Assembly (NCBI RefSeq): GCF_000334215.1
Contig: NZ_AMQY01000013.1
Span: 1 to 64,000 of the forward strand
DNA length: 64,000 bases
Source: Vreelandella jeotgali Hwa
GTDB lineage: Bacteria > Pseudomonadota > Gammaproteobacteria > Pseudomonadales > Halomonadaceae
Direction: 5' to 3'
Shown here one piece after another: positions 16,027 to 25,575 of the stretch (its first letter is position 1; every line of letters starts with the position of its first letter). Under the pieces are notes generated by a model, which worked only from the letters and a program-made list of their open reading frames with translations, was not told the DNA's origin and ran no database searches. The position numbers were made by a program, and so were the translations under genes.

Positions 16027-17127
16027 TCAGGCAGCACGTCCGGTCGCCGGTGCGGCGGGCGCGCTGTCGGCAAAGCGGTGCCAGTGACGCGGATGGGCAA
16101 ACAGGCGGCGGCCGCGATGCAGGTTGAGCCGCTCGAAATCGGCGTGGCGCACGGTCGCCAGCCAGGGGCCGGGCAGCCAGTCGGCCTCGAGCTCGACGCG
16201 CACCTCGGCGCCCACCGGGGAGACGGCGGTCACGGTGACCGGCAGATGGCTTGCGGTTTCGGGCTGTTCGGCCAGGCGTACCTCGTGGGGGCGCAGCAGC
16301 AGTTCCTCGCGGCCGTCGGGCAGGTCAACGGCCAGGCGGGCATCGCCGCAGGTGAGTATGCCGTTCTGCACGTCGCCTTCAAGATGATTCACATCGCCCA
16401 GAAACTCGAACACGAAGCGGTTTTGCGGCGCGCGGTAGAGGCGTTCCGGGGTGTCGATCTGCTCGATTTTGCCGTCGCTCATGACCACCACGCGGTCGGA
16501 AAGCTCCAGCGCTTCTTCCTGGTCGTGGGTGACGAAGACGCTGGTGAAGTTGAGCTCTTCGTGGAGATGGCGCAGCCAGCGGCGCAGGTCCTGGCGCACC
16601 TTGGCGTCCAGCGCGCCGAACGGCTCGTCGAGGAGCAGCACGTCGGGCTCCACGGCCAGCGCCCGCGCCAGCGACACCCGCTGCTGCTGGCCGCCGGATA
16701 GCTGGGCGGGATAGCGGTCGGCCAGATGTTCGAGCTTGACCATTTCCAGCAGGCGCAGCACCCGCGCGCGGATCTCGCCGCGCGACGGGCGGCTGCGCCG
16801 GGGCATGACGCTCAGACCGAAGGCGACGTTATTGAATACGCTCATGTGGCGGAACAGCGCATAGTCCTGGAAAACGAAACCGATGCGCCGGTCGCGGACG
16901 TGTACGTGAGTCACGTCGCGCTGGCCGAACAGCAGGCGCGCCGGCGTGGGCGAGTCGCTGCGGTCGGGATTTTCCAGCCCGGCAATAATCCGCAGCAGGG
17001 TAGTCTTGCCCGAGCCCGACGGGCCCAGCAGGCCGACCAGCTCGCCTTCGTGAATATCCAGGTTGACCGGTTCCAGCGCCCGGGTGCCGGCGAAGTGTTT
17101 ACCGATATGTTCCAGTCGAATGCTCAT
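16027..17127 (-). CDS. cysA: sulfate/thiosulfate ABC transporter ATP-binding protein
   Basis: The ATPase of the sulfate importer, 366 residues. It shows Walker [10 protein letters not shown], a Q-loop in FVFQDYALF, the ABC signature LSGGQQQR, Walker [13 protein letters not shown] and the switch His in [11 protein letters not shown] CysA-type C-terminal regulatory domain follows ([10 protein letters not shown]...). ATG 17127 overlaps the cysW stop (ATGA), which decides the start over the upstream ATG at 17157. Last gene of sbp-cysT-cysW-cysA. Confidence 0.95.
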   Translation of the reverse strand: MSIRLEHIGKHFAGTRALEPVNLDIHEGELVGLLGPSGSGKTTLLRIIAGLENPDRSDSPTPARLLFGQRDVTHVHVRDRRIGFVFQDYALFRHMSVFNNVAFGLSVMPRRSRPSRGEIRARVLRLLEMVKLEHLADRYPAQLSGGQQQRVSLARALAVEPDVLLLDEPFGALDAKVRQDLRRWLRHLHEELNFTSVFVTHDQEEALELSDRVVVMSDGKIEQIDTPERLYRAPQNRFVFEFLGDVNHLEGDVQNGILTCGDARLAVDLPDGREELLLRPHEVRLAEQPETASHLPVTVTAVSPVGAEVRVELEADWLPGPWLATVRHADFERLNLHRGRRLFAHPRHWHRFADSAPAAPATGRAA

Positions 17128-17951
17128 GGATGCGTCTCCCGGCGCGATGCGCGCCATTCCAGGCCGGCCTTGGCCGCCAGGGTTAAAAGGGCGATCAGTG
17201 CCAGCAGCGCGGCACTCGAAAAGGCGCCGACCGTGTTGTAGTCCTGATAGAGCTGCTGCACGTTGAGCGGCAGGGTGTTGGTCTTGCCGCGAATGGCGCC
17301 GGAGACTACCGATACCGCGCCGAATTCCCCTACCGCCCGGGCGTTGGTCAGAATCACGCCGTACAGCAGCGCCCAGCGGATATTGGGCAGAGTGACCCGG
17401 CGAAAGGTGGTAAAACCGCCGGCGCCCAGGGTGACCGCGGCTTCTTCCTCGCGGCTGCCCTGCGATTGCATCAGCGGGATCAGCTCCCGGGCGATAAACG
17501 GGCAGGTGACAAACACCGTCACCATCAGAATCCCCGGCCAGGCAAACATCAGCTGAATGTCCTGGGCGTCCAGCCAGGTGCCCACCCAGCCGTTGCGCCC
17601 GTAGAGCAGCAGATAAATCAGCCCGGCCACCACCGGCGAGATGGCGAAGGGGATGTCGATCAGCGTTTGCAGCAGGCGCCGGCCGGGAAACGCAAAGCGG
17701 GTAATCAGCCAGGCCAGCGCTACGCCGAACACCAGGCAGATGGGAATCGTCAGCGCGGCAATGCCCAGCGTCAGCCAGATGGCATGCAGCGTATAGGCGT
17801 CGCTGACGTTCTCCCAGAACACGCTCACACCCTTGGCGAACGCCTGGGCAAAAATAGCCACCAGCGGCAGCAGCAGGAAGAGCGCCGTGAGTACCAGCGC
17901 CGCGCCGATCAGCAGCCGGCGCACGCCGGGAGAGTCACCGATGCGTTGCAT
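17124..17951 (-). CDS. cysW: sulfate ABC transporter permease CysW
   Basis: A 275-residue inner-membrane permease with six predicted helices and the EAA loop [22 protein letters not shown] that contacts Cys[17 protein letters not shown] is typical of CysT/CysW proteins. It pairs with CysT to form the sulfate channel. Its start overlaps the cysT stop and its stop overlaps the cysA start, so translation is coupled. Confidence 0.95.
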   Translation of the reverse strand: MQRIGDSPGVRRLLIGAALVLTALFLLLPLVAIFAQAFAKGVSVFWENVSDAYTLHAIWLTLGIAALTIPICLVFGVALAWLITRFAFPGRRLLQTLIDIPFAISPVVAGLIYLLLYGRNGWVGTWLDAQDIQLMFAWPGILMVTVFVTCPFIARELIPLMQSQGSREEEAAVTLGAGGFTTFRRVTLPNIRWALLYGVILTNARAVGEFGAVSVVSGAIRGKTNTLPLNVQQLYQDYNTVGAFSSAALLALIALLTLAAKAGLEWRASRRETHP

Positions 17952-18817
17952 TAGCCGTTTCCTCCGTGCAGACGGCGGACAAAGCGGCCCTGCCAGATAT
18001 TGATCGCCAGCAGCAGCGCCAGCGAGATAAACAGCAGCACCGAAGCAATCGCCGAGGCGCCGGCGTAGTCGTATTCCTGCAGCTTGACGAAAATCATCAG
18101 CGCGGTGATCTCGGTTTCATACGGCGCGTTGCCGGCGATGAAGATCACCGCGCCGAACTCGCCCAGCGAGCGCACGAACGCCAGCCCGGTGCCGGTGACC
18201 AGCGCCGGCCAGAGATGCGGCATGATAACCCGGCGAAAGGCGGCGCCGTCGCCGGCGCCCAGCGACATGGCGGCCTCGTCGACCTCAGCGGGCATATCTT
18301 CCAGCACCGGCTGCACCGTGCGCACCACAAAGGGAATGCTGGTGAACGCCATGGCCAGCGCGATGCCTACCCAGGTATAAGCCACCTTGAAGCCCAGCGG
18401 TTCGAGCACGCTGCCTGCCCAGCCGCTTTTGGCGTAGAGGGTGGCCAGAGTAATGCCGGCCACCGCGGTGGGCAGCGCGAAGGGCAGGTCCATCAGCGCA
18501 TCCACCAGGCGCTTGCCGGGAAAGTCGTAGCGCACCAGCACCCAGGCGAGCAGCAGGCCGAAGGCGGCATTCACCAGCGCCGCCGCCCCGGCCGCGCCCA
18601 GGGTGGTCAGATAGCTGGCTACCACGCGGGGGTCGCTGATAACGGTCCAGTATTCGCCCGGGGACAGGTTGGCCAGCTGACCGAACAGCCCGGTCAGGGG
18701 CAACAGCAGCACCAGCGAGATGAACAGCACGCTGATGCCCATGGACAGGCCGAAGCCCGGCAGCACGCGGGCGCTGCCGGACGATCGCCGGGGGAAGCCG
18801 ATGGCGGATGAACTCAT
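17951..18817 (-). CDS. cysT: sulfate ABC transporter permease CysT
   Basis: A 288-residue permease (also called CysU), the second half of the sulfate channel. It has six hydrophobic helices, the EAA motif VDEAAMSLGAGDGAAFRRVIMPHL and the signature FVRSLGEFGAVIFIAGN. The N-terminus carries a polar stretch (SSSAIGFPRRSSGSARVLPG) before the first helix. It starts nine bases after the sbp stop. Confidence 0.95.
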   Translation of the reverse strand: MSSSAIGFPRRSSGSARVLPGFGLSMGISVLFISLVLLLPLTGLFGQLANLSPGEYWTVISDPRVVASYLTTLGAAGAAALVNAAFGLLLAWVLVRYDFPGKRLVDALMDLPFALPTAVAGITLATLYAKSGWAGSVLEPLGFKVAYTWVGIALAMAFTSIPFVVRTVQPVLEDMPAEVDEAAMSLGAGDGAAFRRVIMPHLWPALVTGTGLAFVRSLGEFGAVIFIAGNAPYETEITALMIFVKLQEYDYAGASAIASVLLFISLALLLAINIWQGRFVRRLHGGNG

Positions 18818-18826
18818 GGCGTTGGC

Positions 18827-19846
18827 TTACCGGCGCTGCAGCTGGTCGATCAGACCGCCGCTTTCAAAGTGCTTTTCCATGGCCTGATCCCAGCCGCCGA
18901 AGACGTCGTCGACTTCCAGCAGCTCGGTTTCGGGGAACCGATCGGCAAACTCTGCTACCACATCTTCGTTGTTGACGCGGTAGTTGAAGCCCGCCAGCAG
19001 GCGCTGGGTGTCTTCGCGGTAGAGGTAGTCCAGATAGCCCTGAGCCAGGTCGGCGTTGTCGTTTTTCTCGGCGTTTTCATCCACCACCGCGACGGGGAAC
19101 TCGGCGAGAATGCTCACCGGCGGTACCACGACTTCGTAGTCGTCGCTGCCGTACTCGCCGCGAATGTTGTTGACTTCGGACTCGAAGCTGATCAGAACGT
19201 CGCCGATTTCGCGCTCGATGAAGCTCGTGGTAGCGCCGCGGCCGCCGGTGTCAAAGACTTCGACGTTGCCCAGCAGGGTCTTCATGTAGTCGCGAATCCT
19301 GTCCTCGTCGCCGTCCAGGCGCTGATCCGCCGCGCCCCAGGCGGCCAGATAGGTGTAGCGGCCGTTGCCCGAGGTCTTGGGGTTGGGAAAGACGATTTCC
19401 ACGTCGTCGTCGGCCAGGTCCGCCCAGCTTTCGATGTTTTTGGGGTTGCCCTTGCGCACCAGAAACGCGGTGGTGGAATAGTAGGGCGAGGCGTTGTTGT
19501 CGAATTCGTTTTTCCAGTCTTCATCGACCAGGCCGGCGTCGGCGAGTACCTGAACGTCGGTCACCTGGTTGAAGGTCACCACGTCGGCCTCCAGCCCCTG
19601 CATGATCGCCCGGGCCTGGGCGGAAGAGCCGTCGTGGGACTGGCTGACTTCCACGGTTTCATCGTGGTTGTTTTCCCACCAGGTCTCGAACTTGGGGTTG
19701 ATCTCGGCAAACAGCTCGCGGGCGATATCGTAGGACGAATTCAACAGCTCGCGGTCGGCGGCGTTGGCTACGCCCGAAGCGCTGGCGGCAACGGCCAGGG
19801 CGAGCAAACTGCGTTTAAGCGTCTTGGCGGTGCGTACAGGGGTCAT
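18827..19846 (-). CDS. sbp: periplasmic sulfate-binding protein
   Basis: A 339-residue solute receptor that delivers sulfate (possibly thiosulfate) to CysTWA. A signal peptide ends at about ASGVANA (residue 29). It is followed by the family signatures ELLNSSYDIARELF and VSQSHDGSSAQARA, the latter in the ligand-binding loop, and by FPNPKTSGNGRYTYLAAWGAA. First gene of the operon. An AT-rich box shared with the cysB promoter lies 73-93 bases upstream, suggesting CysB control in response to sulfur limitation. Confidence 0.96.
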   Translation of the reverse strand: MTPVRTAKTLKRSLLALAVAASASGVANAADRELLNSSYDIARELFAEINPKFETWWENNHDETVEVSQSHDGSSAQARAIMQGLEADVVTFNQVTDVQVLADAGLVDEDWKNEFDNNASPYYSTTAFLVRKGNPKNIESWADLADDDVEIVFPNPKTSGNGRYTYLAAWGAADQRLDGDEDRIRDYMKTLLGNVEVFDTGGRGATTSFIEREIGDVLISFESEVNNIRGEYGSDDYEVVVPPVSILAEFPVAVVDENAEKNDNADLAQGYLDYLYREDTQRLLAGFNYRVNNEDVVAEFADRFPETELLEVDDVFGGWDQAMEKHFESGGLIDQLQRR

Positions 19847-19918
19847 GCAAAAGCTCCAGTTAACAGCAGGGGATAGCGTTGGGAGCCAAGATTAAACCGC
19901 ACTTTGGGGAATTACAAT

Positions 19919-19945
19919 TATGTTTTATATTCTTTTTTAGAATAT
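19919..19945 (-). promoter_or_regulatory. AT-rich candidate CysB site upstream of sbp
   Basis: Contains the perfect inverted repeat ATATTCT-TTTTT-AGAATAT (19927-19945), which fits the LysR T-N11-A pattern. Positions 19919-19939 match 18 of 21 bases of 52883-52903 upstream of cysB (TATGTTTT, TATTCT and TTTA in common). The same intergenic region also precedes rpe. Binding by CysB is inferred. Confidence 0.5.
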
Positions 19946-20078
19946 ATGTGTGCCGCTTGCGCTGCCGGCAGGGCGCATTCCCGCCCCGGCGACCGGCTCT
20001 GTTACCATGTAGCCCCGTGTGCCGGTCTTCTGTCGGTATCACCGTCCACTGTCCCGTTTTCTCCAGCCGCAAAAGCCC

Positions 20079-20828
20079 ATGACCATGACTGCATCTGCCC
20101 CCGAGACTTCCTGTTTATCCGCGACTTCGCGTTCGTTGCGTATTGCGCCGTCGATTCTCTCCGCCGACTTTGCCCGCCTGGGAGAGGAAGTCGACAACGT
20201 CCTGGCGTCCGGCGCGGATATCGTCCACTTCGACGTCATGGACAACCACTATGTGCCCAACCTCACCATCGGCCCCGCGGTGTGCAAGGCGCTGCGCCAG
20301 CACGGCGTAACGGCGCCTATTGACGTGCATCTGATGGTCAAGCCGGTGGACCAGCTGATTCAGGACTTTATCGATGCCGGCGCCAGTATTATTACCTTTC
20401 ACCCCGAGGCGTCCGAACATATCGACCGCTCGCTGCAGCTGATCCGCGACGGCGGCTGCCAGGCCGGGCTGGTGCTGAATCCGGCCACGCCGCTGAGTTG
20501 TCTCGACTACGTCATGGACAAGCTGGACATGGTGCTGTTGATGAGCGTCAATCCCGGCTTTGGCGGCCAGGCGTTCATTCCGCAAACGCTTGGCAAGCTG
20601 CGCGATACCCGGGCCAAACTGGATGCGTCAGGCCAGGACATCCGTCTGGAGGTGGACGGCGGCGTCAGGGTCGACAACATCGCCGAGGTGGCCGCCGCCG
20701 GCGCGGACACCTTCGTTGCCGGCTCGGCGATCTTCAAGGCAGCCAGCGCCGACGATCCCCACGCCTACGACTCGGTTATCGCCCGGATGCGCGACGCCCT
20801 GGCGTCGATCGGGCACGATGACCCATGA
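20079..20828 (+). CDS. rpe: ribulose-phosphate 3-epimerase
   Basis: Interconverts ribulose-5-phosphate and xylulose-5-phosphate in the pentose phosphate pathway. The 249 residues form a TIM barrel. Motifs: [34 protein letters not shown] (catalytic Asp and metal His), [23 protein letters not shown] and EVDGGV. I start at ATG 20079; a longer frame from 20019 lacks support, and ATG 20085 is also possible. First gene of rpe-gph-trpE, a conserved gammaproteobacterial group. Confidence 0.96.
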   Translation: MTMTASAPETSCLSATSRSLRIAPSILSADFARLGEEVDNVLASGADIVHFDVMDNHYVPNLTIGPAVCKALRQHGVTAPIDVHLMVKPVDQLIQDFIDAGASIITFHPEASEHIDRSLQLIRDGGCQAGLVLNPATPLSCLDYVMDKLDMVLLMSVNPGFGGQAFIPQTLGKLRDTRAKLDASGQDIRLEVDGGVRVDNIAEVAAAGADTFVAGSAIFKAASADDPHAYDSVIARMRDALASIGHDDP

Positions 20829-20838
20829 GGCAATAACC

Positions 20839-21591
20839 GTGCATTCCCTACTCGATAACAAGCGGCTGGTGGCGTTCGACCTGGACGGCACCCTGGTGGA
20901 TTCGGTGCCTGACCTCGCGGCCGCGCTGGAGCAAACGCTGGCCGCAGAAGGTCTGGCGCGGCCCACGCGGCAGGCTGTTGCCGGCTGGGTCGGTAACGGT
21001 GTGCCCAAGCTGGTGGAGCGCGGCCTGGCCTGGGCGCTGGAGCAGCCCGTTGATGAGCTGAATGAGACGCTCAAGACCCGCTCTCAGGCGGCGTTCATGG
21101 CGCATTACGGCGCCGCACCGTACCGCCTGACGCAGCTCTATCCCGGGGTTACCGAGACGCTCTCGGCGCTGGGGCAGGCGGGTTTTGTACGGGTGCTGAT
21201 TACCAACAAGCCCGAGCGCTTTATTGCTCCGCTGCTGGCGCATTTTGGGCTCGAGGAGGCTTTTGCCCTCTGCCTGGGCGGCGATAGCCTGGCGCGCAAG
21301 AAACCCGACCCGCTGCCGCTGACCCATGCTGCGGCGACGTTTGGCGTGCCCCCGGGGGCCTGCGTGATGGTCGGCGACTCCCGCCACGACATGGGCGCCG
21401 GGCGGGCGGCAGGTTTTGCCACCGCCGGGCTGACCTACGGCTATAATCACGGCGAGCCGATTGCCCGGAGCGAGCCGGACGCGCTGCTGGATTCGCTGGC
21501 CGAGCTGCTATCGCCAACTTCCGCGCCGCCTTCTGCGCCTCATTCCACCCCTTGTTTCACCTCTCATGCCACGAGGACTGTCAGACGATGA
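20839..21591 (+). CDS. gph: phosphoglycolate phosphatase (HAD family)
   Basis: A haloacid-dehalogenase phosphatase that removes 2-phosphoglycolate, formed for example in DNA repair. About 250 residues. Motif I is [16 protein letters not shown] with the nucleophile Asp, motif II is VLITNKP, and motifs III/IV lie in KKPDPLP and [19 protein letters not shown] prefer the GTG start at 20839, with GAGG eight bases upstream; ATG 20818, which overlaps rpe by 11 bases, is the alternative. The C-terminal tail ([13 protein letters not shown]) is encoded by degenerate 12-bp repeats near 21519-21566. The stop overlaps the trpE start (ATGA). Confidence 0.93.
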   Translation: MHSLLDNKRLVAFDLDGTLVDSVPDLAAALEQTLAAEGLARPTRQAVAGWVGNGVPKLVERGLAWALEQPVDELNETLKTRSQAAFMAHYGAAPYRLTQLYPGVTETLSALGQAGFVRVLITNKPERFIAPLLAHFGLEEAFALCLGGDSLARKKPDPLPLTHAAATFGVPPGACVMVGDSRHDMGAGRAAGFATAGLTYGYNHGEPIARSEPDALLDSLAELLSPTSAPPSAPHSTPCFTSHATRTVRR

Positions 21592-23072
21592 CCCCCGAGC
21601 ATTTTGCCGAGCTGGCTGACGCCGGCTATAACCGTATCCCCGTTGCCCGTGAGGTGCTGGCGGATCTGGACACGCCGCTGTCGACATATCTCAAGCTGGC
21701 CAACGAGCCCTGGACGTTCCTGTTTGAGTCGGTGCAGGGGGGCGAAAAGTGGGGGCGCTATTCGATTATCGGTCTGCCTTGCCGAGAGCGTATCGAGGTC
21801 AGCGGGCATAGCGTTCGCCATCTCCGTGACGGTCAGACGCTGGGAGTGACCGAGGTAGACGATCCGCTGGCGTGGATCGAAGCCTTCCAGGCACGCTTCA
21901 AGGTGCCCAAGCTCGACCACCGTCCGCGTTTTGACGGCGGCCTGGTAGGGTATTTCGGCTATGAAACCATCCGCTATATCGAGCCGCGGCTGGCGGACAG
22001 CGACAAGCCCGACCCCATCGGCGTTCCGGATATTCTGCTGATGGTGTGCGACGACCTGGTGGTGTTTGACAACCTGGCCGGCCGGCTGACGCTGCTGACC
22101 CACGTTGAACCCGGCACCACGGCCGTGCTGGAAGAGGCGCAGCAGCGTCTCAAGCACCTGGAAAGCCGGCTGCGCGACGCCTGTGTGCGCCCCGAGCGGC
22201 CAGCCGACCGCAACCCGGACCTCCAGGAGAGCGATTTTGTCTCCGGCTTCACACGAGAGGGGTTCAAGCAGGCGGTCAGCGATATCAAGGAGTACGTGCT
22301 GGCCGGCGACGTCATGCAGTGCGTGCCGTCCCAGCGCATGTCGGCGCCGTATCGCGCCGCGCCGCTGGACCTCTATCGCGCGCTGCGCGGTCTGAATCCG
22401 TCGCCGTACATGTATTACCTGAACCTGGGCGATCACCAGGTCGTGGGCTCCTCGCCGGAAATCCTCACCCGCACCGAAGACGACGAAGTTACCGTGCGGC
22501 CGATTGCCGGCACCCGCAAGCGCGGCCGCACCGAGGCCGAGGATCGGGCGCTGGAGGAAGAGTTGCTGGCCGATCCCAAGGAGCTGGCCGAACATTCGAT
22601 GCTGATTGACCTGGGGCGTAACGACGTCGGGCGTATCAGCCAGACCGGCAGCGTTACGGTGACCGACCGGATGGCAGTGGAATACTACTCCCACGTCATG
22701 CACATCGTGTCCAACGTCGTCGGCCGGCTGAAACCCGGGCTTTCGGCGATGGACGCCCTGCGCGCCACCTTTCCCGCCGGCACCGTCTCGGGTGCGTCCA
22801 AGGTGCGCGCGCTGGAAATCATCGACGAGGTCGAGCCGGTCAAGCGCGGCATCTATTCCGGCGCGGTGGGCTATCTGTCCTGGCACGGCAACATGGACAC
22901 CGCCATTGCCATCCGCACCGCGGTGATCAAGGACGGCCAGGTGCACGTCCAGGCCGGTGCCGGCATCGTCGCCGACTCCGACCCCGAGATGGAATGGCAG
23001 GAAACTCTCAACAAGGGGCGGGCGCTGATCCGTGCCGTGGCCATGGCCGAGCGCGGGCTGGACGAGGAATAG
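21588..23072 (+). CDS. trpE: anthranilate synthase component I
   Basis: Converts chorismate to anthranilate with ammonia supplied by TrpG, the first committed step to tryptophan. 494 residues. The N-terminal part holds [19 protein letters not shown], the region involved in tryptophan feedback. The catalytic half shows [48 protein letters not shown] and [20 protein letters not shown] 21588 overlaps the gph stop (ATGA), so translation is coupled and no attenuator fits between them. Its partner trpG is about 18 kb away with trpD and trpC, as in pseudomonads. Confidence 0.97.
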   Translation: MTPEHFAELADAGYNRIPVAREVLADLDTPLSTYLKLANEPWTFLFESVQGGEKWGRYSIIGLPCRERIEVSGHSVRHLRDGQTLGVTEVDDPLAWIEAFQARFKVPKLDHRPRFDGGLVGYFGYETIRYIEPRLADSDKPDPIGVPDILLMVCDDLVVFDNLAGRLTLLTHVEPGTTAVLEEAQQRLKHLESRLRDACVRPERPADRNPDLQESDFVSGFTREGFKQAVSDIKEYVLAGDVMQCVPSQRMSAPYRAAPLDLYRALRGLNPSPYMYYLNLGDHQVVGSSPEILTRTEDDEVTVRPIAGTRKRGRTEAEDRALEEELLADPKELAEHSMLIDLGRNDVGRISQTGSVTVTDRMAVEYYSHVMHIVSNVVGRLKPGLSAMDALRATFPAGTVSGASKVRALEIIDEVEPVKRGIYSGAVGYLSWHGNMDTAIAIRTAVIKDGQVHVQAGAGIVADSDPEMEWQETLNKGRALIRAVAMAERGLDEE

Positions 23073-23212
23073 ACCGCCTCGGGGCGCTTTATGCTGATGC
23101 AGGGCATAACATTGGCCTGCCGCTCGGGGTACGATAGGGCATCCGGGCGCCACCGTCTTCTGCGGTGGGGCCTGTTTTTTCGCCATGCAGCTTGACGCAT
23201 GCCATTTTTGCC

Positions 23213-25318
23213 ATGCAATCGGGTAACAGGAAGCGCGTTTTGCAGACTGATACAACCTCTACCGTAGGCATTGTCCGCATGTCGCTGAAGGGCGACATCG
23301 AGTATATCAACAGCGGTTTTGAGCACCTGACCGGCCACCGCAGTGAGGACCGCGAAGGCCAGCCGTGGGAACAGCTGCTGGCGCAGCAGACGGGGCTTGA
23401 TACCCGGCTTGCCACGCTCAAGTCCTTTCTCGACAAGGAACGCGTCTGGGCCGATCAGCTGTGGCTGGCCACCGCGCGCGGGGGGCGCGTGGCATGCCGC
23501 GTCACGGCCACGCCGCTGTACGACAACGCTACGCTTTCGGGTGCGGCGCTGGTCTGCAAGCCGATCTCGTCGGATACCCCGGCCCCTTCCCGCTGGACGG
23601 GCTGGCTGCAGCGGCTGAACCCTGCCAGCCTGACGTTCAAGACCAGCGTGCTGGGGACGCTGGCCGTCATCATGATTGCCGGCGCCATCGGCGTGGGCAG
23701 CCTGCTGTCGAGTAACGCCCAGCAGGCGATCAGCAAAACCGGGGAAAGTATTTCGGCGATTGCCAACCTCAACGCCATCGAAGGCGCCTCGATCAGCGGC
23801 CGGCGGGAAATCAACCAGGCCATGGCCGACCTCGATCACATCGAGGACCCGCAGCGCTTCAAGGCGCGGCTGGAAGGCTTTGAAGACGAAATGCTGGGCC
23901 ACTGGCAGACGTTCCTGGATGCCATGAACCCCGAACTGGGCATTGATACCGACGAGCTCGATGCGCTGCTGCAGGGGCACTACGAAGACGGCATCTACCC
24001 GGCCATGCGCTACCTGCTGGACGGCGGTGACCAGGAATCCGCCCGCGAGGTATTCGGCGCCTTTCTCTCCGAGGATGCCGGGGTGTTCAGCCGCAAGCTA
24101 AGCGAAATGTCGGAGCTTTATCAGCAGGAAGCCGTCGAGGCGGCCAACCAGAGCGAGCGTTTTCAGCATAGCGTGGCGACCTGGCTGTGGATCGGCGGGC
24201 TGATCAGTCTGGTGATATTTCTGGCCACCTGCGTCAAGCTTATCCGCGATATTCGCCGCCCCATGCGCAAGGCGCTGATGTTTGCCATGCAGGTGGCAGC
24301 GGGGAATCTCAAGGCGCATCCCCCGCATCAGCAGCATACCGAAATCGGCCGCGTGCTCGACGCCATCGAGCTGATGTCGCTGGCGCTGGAAGGGCTGATT
24401 TACCAGGTGCGCCGGGGTGTCGATACGGTGACCCCGGCGGCCGATGGTATCGCCCGCAGCAGCCAGACCATTGCCGCACAGTTCGAGCAGCAGGCCAGTG
24501 CCGTGCAGCAAACCGCGGCGGCGATGGATGAAATTTCCACCACCGTGCACCAGAACGCCGACAACGCGCGCTCGGCGGCTACCGCCTCGTCCGATAACGC
24601 CGACAAGGTGCAGAGCGCCGGTCAGGACATGCAGGCGCTGTCCACGTCGATGGGCGACATCCATACCCAGACGGCGGCGATGGAAGCGCTGGTACAGCAA
24701 ATCGACGAAGTCGCGTTCCAGACCAACATCCTCGCGCTCAACGCCTCGGTAGAGGCCGCCCGTGCCGGCGAGCACGGCCGTGGCTTTGCCGTGGTAGCCC
24801 AGGAAGTACGCAACCTCGCCCAGCGCAGCGCCGACACCGCGAGCGAAGTCAAAAGCATGATCACCCGCGCCCAGGAAGCCGTTGCCAAGGGCGTCCGGGA
24901 TACCGAGTCGACCCATACCGTCATGAACGAGATAAAAACCGCCTCGGCGCAGATCAATGACCTGATTGATGAAATCAGCCAGGCCGCCAAGGAGCAGTCG
25001 GAAGGCGTGACCCAGGTCTCCCAGGCCATCTCCCAGATCGACGATGCCATTCAGTCATCGTCCAGCGAACTCTCCGGGCTGGATAACTCATCGCAGGCGC
25101 TGAACGATGAAGCGCGCGCGCTGACGCGTAACGCCCGGGCCTTTGAAATCCGCTCGGCGGAATTCATGTCGGATGCCGGCCAGCGCGCGCCGGCAGCATC
25201 GTTACCGTCTTCCCGGCCCAAAGCTGCGGCACCGTCGGCTTCGCGTTCGGAAGGTAGCCGCCCCGGTGATCATCGGCTGGGCAGCGATGCGGAAGAAGAC
25301 GATTGGGAAACCTTCTAA
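23213..25318 (+). CDS. methyl-accepting chemotaxis protein with N-terminal PAS domain
   Basis: A chemoreceptor of about 701 residues. Order: a cytoplasmic PAS domain ([25 protein letters not shown], about residues 15-115), TM1 ([20 protein letters not shown], about 147-170), a periplasmic helical domain of about 150 residues, TM2 ([20 protein letters not shown], about 321-344), HAMP, then the MA signalling domain. The CheA/CheW-binding hairpin tip is [33 protein letters not shown]. The protein ends DDWETF; the last five residues fit the xWxxF pentapeptide that tethers CheR/CheB. The start is uncertain: ATG 23213 has no clear ribosome site, while TTG 23240 has AGGAAG six bases upstream. Transcription ends at the hairpin at 25489. 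Confidence 0.92.
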   Translation: MQSGNRKRVLQTDTTSTVGIVRMSLKGDIEYINSGFEHLTGHRSEDREGQPWEQLLAQQTGLDTRLATLKSFLDKERVWADQLWLATARGGRVACRVTATPLYDNATLSGAALVCKPISSDTPAPSRWTGWLQRLNPASLTFKTSVLGTLAVIMIAGAIGVGSLLSSNAQQAISKTGESISAIANLNAIEGASISGRREINQAMADLDHIEDPQRFKARLEGFEDEMLGHWQTFLDAMNPELGIDTDELDALLQGHYEDGIYPAMRYLLDGGDQESAREVFGAFLSEDAGVFSRKLSEMSELYQQEAVEAANQSERFQHSVATWLWIGGLISLVIFLATCVKLIRDIRRPMRKALMFAMQVAAGNLKAHPPHQQHTEIGRVLDAIELMSLALEGLIYQVRRGVDTVTPAADGIARSSQTIAAQFEQQASAVQQTAAAMDEISTTVHQNADNARSAATASSDNADKVQSAGQDMQALSTSMGDIHTQTAAMEALVQQIDEVAFQTNILALNASVEAARAGEHGRGFAVVAQEVRNLAQRSADTASEVKSMITRAQEAVAKGVRDTESTHTVMNEIKTASAQINDLIDEISQAAKEQSEGVTQVSQAISQIDDAIQSSSSELSGLDNSSQALNDEARALTRNARAFEIRSAEFMSDAGQRAPAASLPSSRPKAAAPSASRSEGSRPGDHRLGSDAEEDDWETF

Positions 25319-25325
25319 GCCCGGG

Positions 25326-25429
25326 GAGCCGTTAACAGGTCGAAGAGGGGGGCTACGCCAGGGATGGCGTAGATAGCGTCCAGGGAGGGATTCATAGCGC
25401 CCCCCCCCTCGCCGACCTGTTGACGGCTC
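25326..25429. repeat. 104-nt long-hairpin element
   Basis: Two 27-nt arms (25326-25352 and 25403-25429) pair with 24 Watson-Crick pairs, one G-T wobble and two adjacent mismatches. Inside lies a second perfect 7-bp hairpin (CTACGCC at 25353-25359, GGCGTAG at 25366-25372). The interior also has the direct word ATAGCG twice. It sits between the convergent chemoreceptor gene and nuoN, upstream of the terminator. It looks like a dispersed palindromic (REP/MITE-like) element or a structured RNA; I cannot tell which from one copy. Confidence 0.8.
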
Positions 25430-25458
25430 ACCCCCGAATGATTGAGATGAAAGACAAT

Positions 25459-25488
25459 AGTTCTTTCAGCCACAGTTCTTTTAGCCAC
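25459..25488. repeat. 15-bp direct tandem repeat
   Basis: AGTTCTTTCAGCCAC (25459-25473) followed immediately by AGTTCTTTTAGCCAC (25474-25488), one mismatch, just before the terminator hairpin. Confidence 0.9.
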
Positions 25489-25524
25489 AAAGCGGGCCTT
25501 GCGATGTGCAAGGCCCGCTTTTTT
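25489..25524 (+). terminator. strong rho-independent terminator
   Basis: A perfect 14-bp stem (AAAGCGGGCCTTGC at 25489-25502, GCAAGGCCCGCTTT at 25508-25521), a five-base loop, and a run of six T at 25519-25524. It terminates the chemoreceptor transcript. Read on the minus strand, the stem also ends in TTT, so it may serve the convergent nuo operon too. Confidence 0.92.
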
Positions 25525-25575
25525 ATCCGGATAGTGATTCGTTCTGTTGGCGGAAGAGATGAGCCCGCACGCCTG

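Noticed and set aside
25326-25429. Insertion sequence remnant
   Set aside because: No transposase fragment or target-site duplication is visible; the arms form one hairpin rather than the separated ends of a larger element.
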